Assembly: GCA_951804985.1 (NCBI GenBank)
Contig: OX638134.1
Span: 80,393,679-80,457,678, forward strand
Direction: 5' to 3'
Length of the DNA: 64,000 bases
Origin: Dryomyza anilis
Taxonomy: Eukaryota; Arthropoda; Insecta; Diptera; Dryomyzidae
Below, piece by piece: positions 11,702 to 24,496 of this stretch. A program made the position numbers and the translations under genes. The first letter of the stretch is position 1. Every line of letters starts with the position of its first letter. Under the pieces are notes generated by a model. The model was not told where the DNA came from. It saw only the letters and a list, made by a program, of their open reading frames with translations, and made no database searches.

Positions 11702-14360
11702 AGAAATCCTTTTTTTCAATGTGGTTTCTAAATGTTTCATAAACTTTCAGTAAGCATTTTACTTAAATTTTTCGTGAAACTTTATGAAACTTTGAATAAA
11801 ATTGTAAATTTACGTTTATTTATGAGTTATTAACATTAGTTTATGTTTTGTAAGTCTTTTGTAAATGTTTTGTAAGTCTTTTGTAAATGTTTTGTAAGGC
11901 TTTTGTAAATGTTTTGTATATATTTTGAAAATGTTTCTAAATTTATTTCTAAGTTTTTGTATACTATTAAATACCTAAACAATAACACGAATATACCAGT
12001 TTAATTTAAAAAATAAATTGATAATTATTCGATAAAATCCTAACTATATAATTAGATCATTTCCACTAAGATTTCAAATAATTCAGGTACAGAAATATTA
12101 TTGATAAAATCTGTAATTATCATAGCAATTTTCTTCGATTAATTCTTCTACAGTGAATACACAACAAATTTATTATAAAAATATTTTATTTTTTTCAACA
12201 AAATCAAGTAATTGAACAATATTTTTTTTTAAATAAAACTATAAAGCATACTCTACAATTGCATATTCCAAGATTTGCTGATGTTTTAAACCATTTGTCC
12301 TGCACAGAATCCAAAATTATAAAATTTCATAACAGCTGCTGAAGAGGAGCGAGCACCAGACAAACAATATTCTTCAAGATGCTTAAGTTAAAATTAAGTG
12401 CTACGCTTATTTTGGTCTGCTACAAAATTTCTTTGAAACACAAACTCAAGTAGTTCTCTACAAATACTGTTGGCTGGTACTGCTCAAATACTGAAATCGT
12501 TCTTATGATTGAAAGTTCTTCAAAACAAATGATAAAGTCCTTTCAAAATAATTCACTCCCCTGTACTCTGTACTCTGCACTCACTCAACCCACTTCACAA
12601 CTTACAATTGCAGCTAATTTATATTTGACAACATTTGCAAACGACGGAGTAGCTCAAGTGCACAGGCGAGTCGAGGCGACGGACTCTGGGTTGCATGCTG
12701 CAAAGGATACAAATCAGGTCCTGGCTGGTGGTGGTTGACTACTACTGACTCACTCAATGACTGACTGCCGCGTGCATTGAAGTGGAAGAGCAGTACTTGA
12801 GAAATTAACGAGAATCCATCAAGAATGCTAATCGCACAAAAGTGACTTATAAACGAGTGGTAATGAGTGCTCGAAATCGAGGTACAACATGCAACAGCAG
12901 GCGCTCATTATAAAAAATTAAGTTTGTGGCACAAGGACGAAAATGTACTACGAACGGGTCCAAATTGAAAGTGAAATGAATTAAATCAATTATTTAAAAT
13001 TTCTACTTTTAAATGTTCTATTTTAGATTGTTTCTTTTTAATATTTTATTTTTTTATAATTGCTTTGTAAATGTTTTGTAAATATTTTGTAAATGTTTTG
13101 TAAATATTTTGTAAATGCTTTGATAATGCTCTTCAAATCTTTTGTAAATATATTGTATATGTTTTGTGAATGTTTTGTAAATGTTTTGTAAATGCTTTGT
13201 AAATGTTTTGTAAATGGTTTGAAAATGTTTTGTAAATGTTTTGTAAATGTTTTGTAAATATTTTGTTAATGTTTTGCAAATGTTCGTTAATTTGTTGTAA
13301 ATGTTTTGTATATTGTTTGCAAAGATTTCTTTTTATGTTTTGTAAATATTTTGTAGATGTTTTGTAAATGCTTCGTAAATGCTCTACAAATGTTCTTTAA
13401 ATGTTTTGCAAATATTTGAAAATGATTGTAAATGTTTTGTAAATGTTTTGAAAATGTTTTGCAAATGTTCTGCAAATATTCTGAAAACGTTTTGTAAATG
13501 TGTGCAAATGTTTTTACGCTTTGTAATTGTTTTTTATGTTTTGTAAATGTTTTGTAAATAGCTTGTTAATATTTTGTAAGTGGTTTTTAATGCTTAATAA
13601 ATATTTTCAAACGATTTAAATATTATCAAACTTTTATTTTTAAATAAAAGTGATTTTTGGTTTATGTTTAATAGATGTTTTGTAAATGTTTTTTTTTTTA
13701 TATATGGTAAATGTTGTTTATAATGTTTTCTTTTGAATCTAAATGTTTATTAAAATCAGTTGTAAATGATTTTTAAATATTTTGTAAATGTTTTCTAAAT
13801 GTTCTCTTAATGTTTTGTAAATGTAAATGTTTTTTAAACGTATTGTAAACGTATTGTAAACGTATTGTAAACGTATTGTAAATGTTTTTTTATGTTTTGA
13901 AATGCCTTTAATAAATATTTGCAAAGAAATGTTAACCTCTTTTCAAAATTTTTGTATATATTGTAACCATGTTTTTTTTGTAAATGGTTTCGTACATATT
14001 TTATATATATTTTGTAAATATTTTATTTATTTATTTGGTTATGTGTAACGTTTTATAAATATATTGTCAATTATTTTTAATGGATTTATTAACAGATATT
14101 ACAACGTATCTATATTATAAAAATATTTTATTTTTATAGTTACTATATTTTTCATTAGTGATTTTTTAATGTTGTATTAGTGTTTTGATGTAAGGGTTTT
14201 CTAAATGTTTTGTTAGTGTTTTATTTTCATTTTATGTAAGTATAATATGTCTTATATGTTTTGTGTTTATTAAATATTTTTGTAATGTTTTACATATTTT
14301 GTATACGCTTGATAAATGTTTTTTTTATGTTTCGTACATGTTTTGTAAATGTTTTATACA
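11702..14360 (+). repeat. 11-bp minisatellite GTAAATGTTTT, in several blocks
   Basis: Dense tracts of GTAAATGTTTT and variants (GTAAATATTTT, GTAAATGCTTT, CGTATTGTAAA) lie at about 11830-11960, 13063-13610 and 13670-13900, with weaker runs at 11250-11290 and 14270-14360. The piece at 11970-13060 between tracts is non-repetitive and holds no gene I can support. Minus-strand frames here read as QNIYKTFTKHLQN-type peptides and simply translate the repeat. Confidence 0.85.
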
Positions 14361-14590
14361 TACATGTTTAAAATGTTGTTTTAGTAAGTTCTAAATATTG
14401 CTAGGTTTTCGATAAAATTGTGTGTTTTTATGTGGTGAATTTAAATTCAATCTCACAAAACTGGTTAATCCAGATTTTTAAACTAGTCTGCTTTGGACAT
14501 ATATCTTATCGTAACCTCTCATGCCACCAAAAGATCTAACATTTTTTGGAAATAAAAATCCGAGTATAGTTTTTCAATATAAAAATTGCT

Positions 14591-14596
14591 TTTATT
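14591..14596 (-). terminator. Poly(A) signal candidate for the SH2 gene
   Basis: AATAAA on the minus strand about 380 bp downstream of the SH2-gene stop codon. Other AATAAA-like hexamers occur by chance in this AT-rich sequence, so assignment rests on position only. Confidence 0.35.
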
Positions 14597-14976
14597 AATA
14601 AAAATTCTTATTTAAAATAATTATACACAATCATCGCTTATAATGAAGACCCCCTTTGTGCGCCACCCATTTTTGCGCTAACAGCTATGTGGTCCTTTAA
14701 AGTAGCATCTAAAATGTCCTTTGACACAATGCGGCGGTAATGGCACAACTTTTACTTTGATTTGCTGCACATGAATTCTAGCAACGAGCGGTTTTAACGC
14801 GTTTTGCACGCGACATCGGCTCGATTTCGAGCGTAATCTTTTCAAATCAATGCAAAAATATAGCATCCACAGAAACCACCGTCTGCCTGTCGGTACAACT
14901 GACCTGCTGGCATATATTATACATCAGAACTTTAGCTTTAGTTCCTGTTGTCGCCCCCAAACTGTCGCTTATCGCT

Positions 14977-15801
14977 TCACGCATATTCAACATTTTGTGA
15001 CTGCAGGCTCTGCAAAATGCCCAACAGTTGCAGCGACTCATAACTATCAAAATCATCCGCATAACGTGATGATGATGAGGGTGCCATAAGTTTACGCTGC
15101 ATTAGCGCAGACTTGGGCGGTAATACACGCGGCAGCGTCAAGGTCAGCGGCAATTGTTCCGCCATTACAGAATGATGCGTGACCAGTGCCTTCAAAGTGC
15201 TAAATTCCTTTTTGGCACCTTTAAATTTGTAGTATTCGCCATTGGCAATAACAGAAAAAGTCTTAACTTTCGTTTCCAAGCGCAGCGATAGCACATAACT
15301 GCTGCGACGTGACACGCGACTCAATACAAAGTCACCTGACGTCGCACATTGCAAACGAGCTGCTGCTGCCTTGCGACTCAGACGTGGCTGATACCAAGTA
15401 GCAGCAACATCATCTAGCAGCTCTTCATCGTCATTCATGTTGTAACGAGTTTTTGTTGTTGTGGTCTTCTTGTTTGACTTCTTGGTCGCGCTGCGTCGCT
15501 TGGGACTTTTCTCGCCCAGCAGCTGGCAACAGTCAGAGATGCCCGCATCGGAGTTGTCCTCGTTTTCAGCAATATCTTCGTCGGTATGATCTTCACTACT
15601 ACCGCACTCGGAGCTTGATGTTGACGATGTCTGCGTCCAACAGTTGAACGAAGTCGCGGGCAGCGATTCTGCGTTACGTCGCGTGCTAGCGGCAGCCAAT
15701 TCGCGTCGCTCGTAGGCATTATCGAGCGGCAATGCGCAGGAGGAGCTTGTGTCGGTATCGTATTCTTCGTCGGCATTGTACGAAGAGTCGAGCACATCGA
15801 T
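14977..15801 (-). CDS. SH2-domain protein, terminal coding exon
   Basis: This exon carries the C-terminal 274 residues. It starts after a pyrimidine-rich acceptor (TTATTTTTAAAG before ATCGATGTG) in phase 0 and ends at a TGA. The first 130 residues are low-complexity, with acidic and serine clusters (SSECGSSEDHTDEDIAENED) and a basic patch (KKSNKKTTTTK). Nucleotides about 15396-15115 encode an SH2 domain: WYQPRLSRKAA at the start, GDFVLSRVS in the place of the FLVRES strand, SSYVLSLRL, then EFSTLKALVTHHS and LPLTLTLP. SH2 domains bind phosphotyrosine, so an adaptor role in tyrosine-kinase signalling is inferred. The arginine of VLSRVS can take the FLVR position only with a one-residue shift, so binding may be atypical. 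The LPLTLTLP ending recalls RIN/Sprint SH2 domains and LVTHHS recalls tensins, but neither partner domain (VPS9, PTB) is present. Low-complexity composition otherwise prevents naming it. Confidence 0.8.
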   Translation of the reverse strand: MDVLDSSYNADEEYDTDTSSSCALPLDNAYERRELAAASTRRNAESLPATSFNCWTQTSSTSSSECGSSEDHTDEDIAENEDNSDAGISDCCQLLGEKSPKRRSATKKSNKKTTTTKTRYNMNDDEELLDDVAATWYQPRLSRKAAAARLQCATSGDFVLSRVSRRSSYVLSLRLETKVKTFSVIANGEYYKFKGAKKEFSTLKALVTHHSVMAEQLPLTLTLPRVLPPKSALMQRKLMAPSSSSRYADDFDSYESLQLLGILQSLQSQNVEYA

Positions 15802-15869
15802 CTTTAAAAATAAAAGAAAAAAGTTAATATAATGTTACTGCTTTGGTTTGTGTTGCTGCTGTTACATAC

Positions 15870-16334
15870 CTCATCATAATCGCTGGTCGCGTCTTCCTCT
15901 TCATCCCCCTCGTCTTTATTTGCTGCGACTTGTTGCTGTGTATCTTGCGTCTGCTGAAAGAGTTTGCGACGTAAAAAGTCCTTCATGCAGTCGTAGACTT
16001 TGGCTTTTCTTGAAGTTGCGACGACTAGCAATGCGGTGTCGCTTGATGTTAGCGGCAGTTGTTGCTGATAACCAGCTGATGTTGCTGCACTAATTTCATC
16101 TGTTGCTACTGCTGTTGTTGTCAGCAATTTGCTGCTCCATTTTTTGATGGCCAACTCCACAGTTTTGGCTGCGACAGCAGATGTTATGGTGGTGGTGGTG
16201 GTTGGAGATGTTGTTGATGAAGAAGTTGCTGCATTTGGCATTGTCACTTGATATTGCTGATAGAGCTCGGCATATGCAGGACTTGCCAAGGACTTGTAGT
16301 GGCTGGTGCGACGTGCATTGCGTGCGATATTAAA
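15870..16334 (-). CDS. SH2-domain protein, middle coding exon
   Basis: A 465-bp exon coding for 155 residues, phase 0 at both ends. The acceptor on the minus strand is TTTTTTTTTACAG and the donor is GAG|GTATGT; the following intron (15802-15869) is only 68 bp, typical of flies. The product begins FNIARNARRTSHYKSLASPA, continues with a threonine/serine/alanine-rich disordered segment and a possible amphipathic KVYDCMKDFLRRKLFQQ stretch, and ends in a strongly acidic tract (DEGDEEEDATSDYDE). No domain is recognised in this part. The open frame extends upstream to 16397, but the acceptor and loss of coding character before 16334 argue for splicing. Confidence 0.75.
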
Positions 16335-16490
16335 CTGTAAAAAAAAACAGAAAAAATTAATATACTGAATATAAAATTTAATAATTTCCATAAACATATT
16401 TTAATTTATAACAATTTGTCAAAATCTAATTTAAAAAATAATTTTTAAAAAATCAGAAGTTTCGAATTTTCTGATCATGTTCGCAAAATT

Positions 16491-19035
16491 TTGGCACACT
16501 ATAGTTAATAACTTTCTTAGAAATATGTTCCCGCCCTTTAGAATTATTGGAAATATGAAACCGCAAATGCTAGTTGCTAAAATCGTGTTATCGCCAATTT
16601 ATCGCGCGGAAGATAAATGGCCGAAAATGAAAGATTGTGTTGAAGTTTAGCTGAATATCAACTTTTTTGTTGTTTACAATGTTATTTAGCTGTTTAAATT
16701 CAAAAATTGTTCATTTTAAGGTCGAAAATAGCTTTTTTTTTATTATAATTATCTTAATTTTAAATTGTTTGTTAATATTTAGTTTTATATATAGCAGATT
16801 TGATAATTTTCAAGATTTTGCCACACTATTATTAATAACTTTGTTAGAAACCAATTTCCCGCATGTTAGAATTATTGGAAAATGAATACACAGACGCTAG
16901 TGCTAAAAATGTGTTATCGCCAATTTTTGCGTGGAAGATAAATACCAGAATATGAAAGAATCTGCTGTAGTTTGACTAAATTTCAACATTTAAGTTTTTT
17001 ATAATGCTAAATTAAGGTTTTAACATATTCTAAAAAATGTACAGTTTGTGCCTGTTTTTCAAATATCTAAACATTTGATTAATGATTATTATGAATGTTG
17101 AAGAACCCTAGTCAAAGCCCACGGCAATTGACAATCTTAAGTTGAATATATTTTATTAAAGAATCAAATGAAAAATGATAAACCAAACACGCCTTTGAAA
17201 ACCCCCACTGCTTTCAAATGTCAAAAATTGTGACAAATTAAAGTGCAACCAAAGATGAAATGAAAAATTGCGCAAAAAAACTTTCCCAGAATTTGTGTTT
17301 AATTTTTACCTTTTCGGAACACACGCAAATTTTTGTGTCCAAGCAACAAATCAAAAGGACTCGCCTACTTTTTTCCAAGTATAAAAGTAAACATAGATTA
17401 AAGTAAACAATAAAAACTAAGAAAATCAAAAGAAAAACGGGAAAATCACAAAAAAAAATATAAGAAAATCCTATAAAGCACAGGTAGCAAATTCGCAGTA
17501 GGGTAGCGCACAGAGAAAAGGACATATACCGCCTGTTTTCTATAATATTTCGTAACTGTGTTACCTTTGAGCAACCAGCGACAATGTTTTGAATGCGGCA
17601 ATGAATTAAATTAAAAATTACAACATTAGACATGTACAACATGTACAAATTTGCAAGGACAACAAGGATATAAATGTGCGCAACCTTTTTATATTGTTGC
17701 CGTTATTTGTACAATATTGTTCACTGTGGGTTTTGTCTGTGGTCAGCGTGCTCTCAATTTTTGAACTAGGTGTCCTTTTCTCTATATGTCCTTTTTTCTT
17801 TTTATATTCTACTCAGGTGCTGTGCTATGATTTGAGTTCAAAACACAGTGTTCTCGTTGACTTGGACATTAAAACTCAGTTGAGTCATGGTTGCATGATT
17901 TTTGGATTTTTTATATTTTTTTTTGGTTGTTACGACATGCAGTGAATGTCCTTAAAAAAAGTTTTTATATTGTTCGTGTTGAGTTGTTAACTTGCGTACA
18001 GCAGTAAAAAGGACACATTTTTCTTAACGTTGATTTTTCTTTTTATTTTGTTAATATTACCTTTTGCTGTGTAACATAGCTTATCATTGTCATCAAAGTA
18101 TGTTTTTTTGGACTTAATTTTTGTTGTTATGTCTCGTCACTCTTAATGCTATTTGGTAAAGGATTTGCAGCCTTAGCATATTTGGGACACTATTTGGTTT
18201 TTAAGGATTTCAGCACTTAAGTGCATTAGCAATGTAAGAAATATGTACATGTTGTCATGGTTTGTTTGTGTTAATTTAATGGAAAAATGTTTTCTAAAAC
18301 GTTTTGAACTTTAGCATGGTAAATAATCTTTTATAAAATAACTAAGATATATTATTGTTTAGAAAATATTTGTTTTAGATTAACTTCTTCAGTTTAAAGC
18401 AAATTTTCTATTCATTTTCGCTAGATTGTGCCACACTGTTGTTAATAACTTCATTAGAAAAAATTTCCCGCACCTGAAAATCATTGGAAATATGAATACG
18501 CAAACTCTAGTTGCTAAAAACGTGTTATCGCCAATTTATCGCGCGGAAGATAAATGTTGAAAAATGAAGGATTATGTTGTCGTTTGGCTAAATATCGACT
18601 TTTATGTGATTTAATATGTAACTTATTTGTTTAAATACGAATTATAATCATTTTAAGATTAAAAATTGCTTTATAAATAATATCACCTTTTATTATATTC
18701 ATAATTTTAAAACATTAAACGCCAATTTATTGCACGCTGATAAATATCAGAAATTGAAAGATATGTTGCTTTTTATTAAATAAATGTTCATTTCAATTTC
18801 AATTTCTTTATTATATTCACAATTTTAAATATTATATAGTTGATAATTCTCGCTATATTTTGCCACACTATTGTTAATAACTGCGTTAGAAAAAATTTCC
18901 GCGCCTTAAAATCATTGGAAATATGAATACTCAAACGCTAGTTGCTAAAAACGTGTTATCGCCAATTTATCGCGCGGAAGATAAATGGCAGAAAATAAAA
19001 GATTATGCTGTAGTTTGATTAAATATCAACATTTA
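16491..19035 (+). repeat. Local cluster of four ~170-bp conserved repeats
   Basis: Copies lie at about 16491-16670, 16816-16995, 18427-18600 and 18858-19035, with a fragment at 18718-18790. Each runs from CCACACTATTGTTAATAACT through CCCGC...ATTATTGGAAATATGAA to the best conserved block, GTGTTATCGCCAATTTATCG, followed by CGCGGAAGATAAATG and a TAGTTTG...ATCAAC end. Weaker similarity continues on both sides, giving a unit of about 325 bp for copies 1 to 2. All four face the same way and sit just upstream of the SH2 middle exon, in the proposed long intron. No terminal inverted repeats or coding frame are visible. They could be a locally amplified transposon fragment or duplicated regulatory DNA. 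Confidence 0.85.
16996..18426. other. Intronic/non-coding DNA between repeat pairs
   Basis: No exon is supported. A 136-residue minus-strand frame (17238-17648) and an 89-residue plus-strand frame (17676-17945) are hydrophobic, Cys/Phe-rich, and lack domain or splice context. They read like random AT-rich translation. Confidence 0.4.
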
Positions 19036-22000
19036 AATTATTTAAAATACAAATTTAGCAGTTTAAATTAAAAAATGTTTATTTTAAGTATAAATAGACA
19101 CAATTTGAAACTGTTTTTTAAATTAAAATTTCAAATAAACAAAATATATATGCTGTTTTCTTATTGTTTCGCTATATAAATATTTTGTTTGAAAAAGAAA
19201 ATCTCTTTTCATACATTCATGTTAATTAACTTTTTGCCAAATCCATTGTAACCATTTTTTTCACTGAATTCTTTGTTATGCTTTTCATTTTCTAAGCTGC
19301 ATTTAATCCTTGTACCTTTTCTGTTACGATGTCAGTATTTTACCTTTTAGCTTAAGTAAATAATACAATACTGTGCAGCAGTGATCCTTTTTTAATGCAG
19401 TTTCCTTGCAACCACAATGCTGCTGATCGTCATCAGGGATCCTTTTTTTTCATGATAACAAATATCGTTACACTCGTTACTAACAACTCAATCAATTTTG
19501 AAATGCTCAACGTAGCATGATCGATCTGAGAGGTACTCAAAGCACTATGGGGGTTTCCGTTTCATAGCGAATTTTTACTATTCTTACCTGAAGTATTTTG
19601 TGTGTATTTCAAGTGCTATCTACGGGGTATACAAGGCTCATTAATGTGCTATTCTAATGCTATGTGTGATGTTTTAGGGTCTATTGTATAGATTAAAGTG
19701 CTGTTTTTCAGGTAGCCTTCAAAAGATAGATTTACGCATGAATTAATGGCGTTATAAAAATTGTGAAATATGCTATTCAATGTTTATTATTAATTTTTTT
19801 ATTGCAATATTTTATGCTTTTTTTTATATCTTTACTGTATTTTTAATAAACACACTCACTTTTTAGATACATTTCTTTATATATTTTATTAGAAATTTAA
19901 ATATCTTAAATTTATTTGTATGCCATAGACATAAACTCAATCTATGAGTGCTTAAAATACCACATCATCATAATGACCCATATATGAGAGGCTATAAAAA
20001 TACCACCTCCTCATAAAAATAACACCAGCCGATTATAAAAAAAATTCAGCCACGCGAACCCAAAAGGATTTCCTGCATTTTAATGGCCACAAAAAGCTCG
20101 GAGAGGCGTGCACTAATTATGCGTAGAAAATACTTTATGAGCCATCAAATTAAGACACTAACAACGTATAGTCTCTATAAAGTAAGATTATAAAAAAGCA
20201 CAAGAAAAACGCATAAATTATACAAAAAACAAAATCATATGAAAAACTGAAATTTTGTTCCTCAAGAACTATCTATGAAATCAATAGAAAATCAAAAATG
20301 AAAATGTTGCGCAGCTGCTACCAAAGTATTACGAAAAAATTAAGTTGCGTGCCCGATGAAGTCATGATTTTTATAACTCACTAAATTAAATAACTCATAA
20401 ACTTTGATTTTACGCGCTGCTTAACATATGTTTTTTAGACACCATTACAACGAAACTGAAGTGAAATGAAACCCTATGGTGAAAAAAACAGAGCCACTAA
20501 AAAGACAACATAAAAAAACGGTGGTCGGGAAATCCATTTTTTATGAGCTGTGAACTGCACAAAATTCTACAGTTCAGCTGGAAGTTGCTACAAAAGAATG
20601 AAATATACAAAAAAATGGGGGAGATATATGGTGCTCCATAAACACACATCAAGTATGTCACCGGCAGCCGACACTTAGTGCTTTTGCCAGAATTTATGTT
20701 AAAACTGTAGAATCTTGAAAAATAAAATATTGTTTAGAAGTGAAATTTTAATTTTAATTAATGCCACACTCAAATTTGGGATTTTTCTTTATCAAAACTG
20801 TTAAATAGAGCACCTAAATAATGGGATTTTTATAAATATTTGGCATTTCTTGCAATTAACTTAAGCGATTTGGCAATTTGTAGGGATTAAAACTGGCTGT
20901 TTGTTGGGGAAAAGTCAAATTTAGTAGCTATATTAGTAGATTTTATAGGGAATATAAATTTAAAAGGGAATTAAAAAGATAAAATTTTAAAATATGCGCA
21001 ATTTAAATTGATATGGCAGTATTAATTATAGGTTGTATATATTAGAGATCTGCACAAATGTATTTGAAGTTCCCTCTACAAGATATGCTTTACTGCACTC
21101 TACAGTACTGAGCGCATTTTGCAATGGCAGTATACTATATTGTGAGTAACCTCTTCACTATAACTACGTCTTGGTTGTGTTTTGTTTTGACAGACTTGTG
21201 CTTTGTGTTTGTGAGCAACACATACATTTGATTCTCAAGCATAGAGTTGGCGACAGTAAATGTTTTGAAATAAAATGAATGTCTTAAAGTGAGTTTCAAA
21301 AGCATTTGTGCAGATGTCTAGTATATATCATTTTTTATAGAAGTTGCTTTTTAGTATAATAAATTTCTACTAATTCGCTAAATCCCTCAATTCACTTCTG
21401 CTGCAATTTTTGAAAATTGAAAAATTATCCAAAAAAATTGCAACATGTTGTCAAAACATATTTAAGGTTTAAACACCCTCTCTGCATTTTGACTTTCAAC
21501 AACCCTAACAATTTAATGCAGTACCATTTGTTTTTAATTCTAAATGATCTCTTTTACGACCTTTACCATCAATACCACCACCATTTCAACTACAAAATTC
21601 GATCACAAATCCTTTGAATTTGATCCAGGTTGAACCTTTTTGACTTGTAACACAGCTGTTGTACGTAGATTTCTGACAATTGCGTAATTTGTGTTGAAGT
21701 GTGTCCAAAGAATTTGAAATCGACGGGTTTTGCGGTTTGCTAAACCATGTATACCCTACGGAAAACTTCAAATTCAAGCAGCTGTTCTTAATTATAACGA
21801 TTTTAAATTGTTAAAATTTATTCGTTTTCAAGTATTTTATAAACTAACCACAAAAACTAATTTGTAATTAGAAAAATTTAAAGATAAACTGACCATAACA
21901 ACGACACGCGATAGTTCTTGAAACGTACAGAAATAATTAATTTGAAGGCATCAATCAACGCAGGGTCATCATCAATTTTACTCAACTCGATACAACTCAT

Positions 22001-23441
22001 ACAGCTGGCAATGGAAACTGGAAATTGTAGCCTCATATTGTATACTAAATTCTATAAATAATTAAATCATTTTTGTTAGAATTTTCCGACTTTAACACCT
22101 TTTGGCGTCTACAACAAAGCGTATTTCTTAACCCTAACACCGCCTCTCCAAAGGTGCTGCGCGTGCACATTATTTCAATATCTTATTGCATACGTATTCT
22201 TCAATTATGTATCTTGTATATGTAATCAATTAACATTTTTGAAGAGGCCCAACATGCATCTATTGTATTTGGGAACATCCCCAGGCTGCATTTTTCATTT
22301 TACCATTTCTCACTATCCTATTATTTTCTACTACAATTCTTTCAACTATTTCTACTATACCTTCTTCATATTTGGTTTTCTTTGCTATTGCTTTTTGCTT
22401 TCCACATTTTCATTATAGTTCCAAATCAACTTTACAAAACTTGCTCCTTTGCTATATATTGCACCTTTACTACTTTACAATACCATGGTCCCAGGTTCTT
22501 TAAGAACAATGCCCTTTGAAAGGTGTTTTTTTCGTCGTCTTCTGTTCATTTTCGTACTAATTTCTTGTGGAAACACCTTTCATCCTGGCCTTTGTGTGCG
22601 CGTTCTAACATTTTATTTTATTATTCTTATCATAGGTATTCACTAATTTTTAAATAAATAACACTTTTTTCGGTTTTTGTCTATGTTTTTTAAGTTTTTT
22701 TATATTTTTGTATGTTTTTAGTTTATTTGCCGACTCATTACCATTTAAATTTCTATAATAAATTTTAATTTTAAGAAGCCTCGAATTTTATTATGCTTAT
22801 AATGAGGTGTTTGATTGTTGTATTGCATAAATTAGTGGCTAACATTGATTTTATAAGAGTGGTGAATGACTTGTATTAAAGGATATTCTCGATGAGATTT
22901 AAATGCATTTCATGGTATTTGATTTTCATTGTAGTTCAGCGCTTTGTTCGGGCCGATAAAGGTAGAATAAGAATAGAAAGGGTTTTTCTTTGGGTATTTT
23001 TAAATTGGTTAGATTTTTGTTAGACTTGTTTAAAAAAGGTTTCAATAGTGTGAAATTTATGTGAAATATAGTTTAAAAAGTGAATAGATTACAAAAGTGT
23101 TAGGTGTTAGTGTAATCAAAGTCACAGTTCTATTTACAACTTACAATACATTTACCAACATTAGTAACCATAGAAAGTTTTGTTTTCATATTGTATTTTA
23201 TGAATTTAGCTATATTTTATATGATATTTCAAGAATACCTCTATATTTTATCTTTTGTAGAATCTGGACCTGCTTTAAAAATGCCTCAATACTACATGCT
23301 CTTGATTTTCATAGTAGTATAATCTGATAAAGTTAAAATAATAGTTGTGGCGCAGAATCATAGCTAATTTAAAGTCATATTTAAAATTAAAATCGACTTT
23401 TTGACAAATTTTGTATAGAATAAAGTGTCATATAGCTGATT
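19036..23441. other. Non-coding DNA, probably intron of the SH2 gene
   Basis: 4.4 kb with no gene, RNA or repeat that I can support. Short open frames (21417-21617, 21586-21777, 22449-22646, 23097-23327) have no recognisable features. If the exon at 33877-33972 belongs to the SH2 gene, this is part of its first intron. Confidence 0.4.
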
Positions 23442-24150
23442 ATACCCTACACTAAGAGTGAAAGGGTATATTCAGTTTGGTACGCCGTTTGTAACACCTA
23501 GAAGGAAGCATCTACGGTATGGAAAAGTACATATATTCTTGATCAGCATGACCTCCTGAGTCGATTTAGCGATGTCCGTCTGTTTGTCTGTTGAAATCAC
23601 GATTACAGAAAAACTAGAAGAGCTAAATAACTGAAACTCCTAATTTAGATTACTGATATATCTACGCTGTCTGTCAGTGTGGTCAAATGGGCATGATCAG
23701 TCCATTATGACCTGTGGACCGACCACTTATGTTCAAATTTATCATTGAAAACACATCTACTGGTGAATTTTACTATATACGTGTTCAGGTAAACTTTTTT
23801 TTGTCAAATATATATTGACTTCATGCTCAAATACATGAAAATAATGTTCCCCGCGAAACGACTTGTGGTTCCCAAAAAAAATATTCGAAATTAGGTGCAC
23901 CTACCCATATGTAAATATGGATATCAAATGAATGGAAATTCTTCAGCGATTGAAAGTTTGTAGTTATTTTCAGGATTCGTATACCCTGGTGACCTATATA
24001 CAACTTTGAATGGTAACCACACAGTTGTGTAGGGTATTTATAGTCGGCTTAGACCGACTATAATTTTGATAATCCTAACTATCATAATAACACCTACTAT
24101 AAAATATCCCTACTTTAAAATTTCCCATGTGATCTAACCTTCCCAACTGG
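23442..24150 (+). mobile_element. DINE-1/INE-1-like Helentron, copy 1
   Basis: Starts ATACCCTACACTAAGAGTGA and contains AAAGGGTATATTC, AGAAGGAAGCATCT, the hallmark ATATTCTTGATCAGCATGAC and GATGTCCGTCTGTTTGTCTG. It ends with the hairpin TAGTCGGCTTAGACCGACTA and CTAACCTTCCCAACTGG. This order matches the Drosophila INE-1/DINE-1 family of non-autonomous rolling-circle elements (family recognition from memory). It encodes nothing. A close copy lies at 45031-45745 and a diverged reverse copy at 48967-49781. Confidence 0.88.
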
Positions 24151-24226
24151 TTTAATGTTACTTTCCTTAATAATGTTTCTATCCCATTGACTTATTATAT
24201 TTTTAAATGCGTTATTTTGAACTTTG

Positions 24227-24496
24227 TACTACATAATTTGGATTTGTTTTTCCATCTGCAGGCTACAGCTATTTGGTACAATGTATGAAATTAATCATGA
24301 ATTATAAATAATAAATCATAAAATGTATTTCAGAACCTATTTAAATTTCTTATGACTGTTATACTACATAATTTGGATTTGTTTTTCCATCTGCAGGCTA
24401 CAGCTATTTGGTACAATGTATGAAATTAATCATGAATTATGAATAATAAATCATAAAATGTATTTCAGAACCTATTCAAATTTCTTATGACTTATT
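24227..24496 (+). repeat. 135-bp tandem duplication
   Basis: Two nearly identical direct copies begin at TACTACATAATTTGGATTTG (24227 and 24362) and run through CAGGCTACAGCTATTTGGTA to AACCTATT(T/C)AAATTTC. Only a few differences separate them (ATAAATAATA versus ATGAATAATA), so the duplication is recent. It starts just downstream of the DINE-1 copy. Confidence 0.9.

Noticed and set aside
15435..15797. 120-residue minus-strand and 64-residue plus-strand frames over the SH2 exon
   Set aside because: They are out-of-frame shadows of the SH2 coding exon, whose frame has the domain, splice sites and stop.
14977..15801. Naming the SH2 gene Sprint, tensin or another specific SH2 protein
   Set aside because: Short similarities around LPLTLTLP and LVTHHS point in different directions and the partner domains are absent, so a gene symbol would be a guess.
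17238..17648. 136-residue hydrophobic minus-strand frame as a membrane-protein exon
   Set aside because: The composition is typical of AT-rich random translation (Phe, Leu, Ile, Cys), with no recognisable family and no convincing flanking splice sites.
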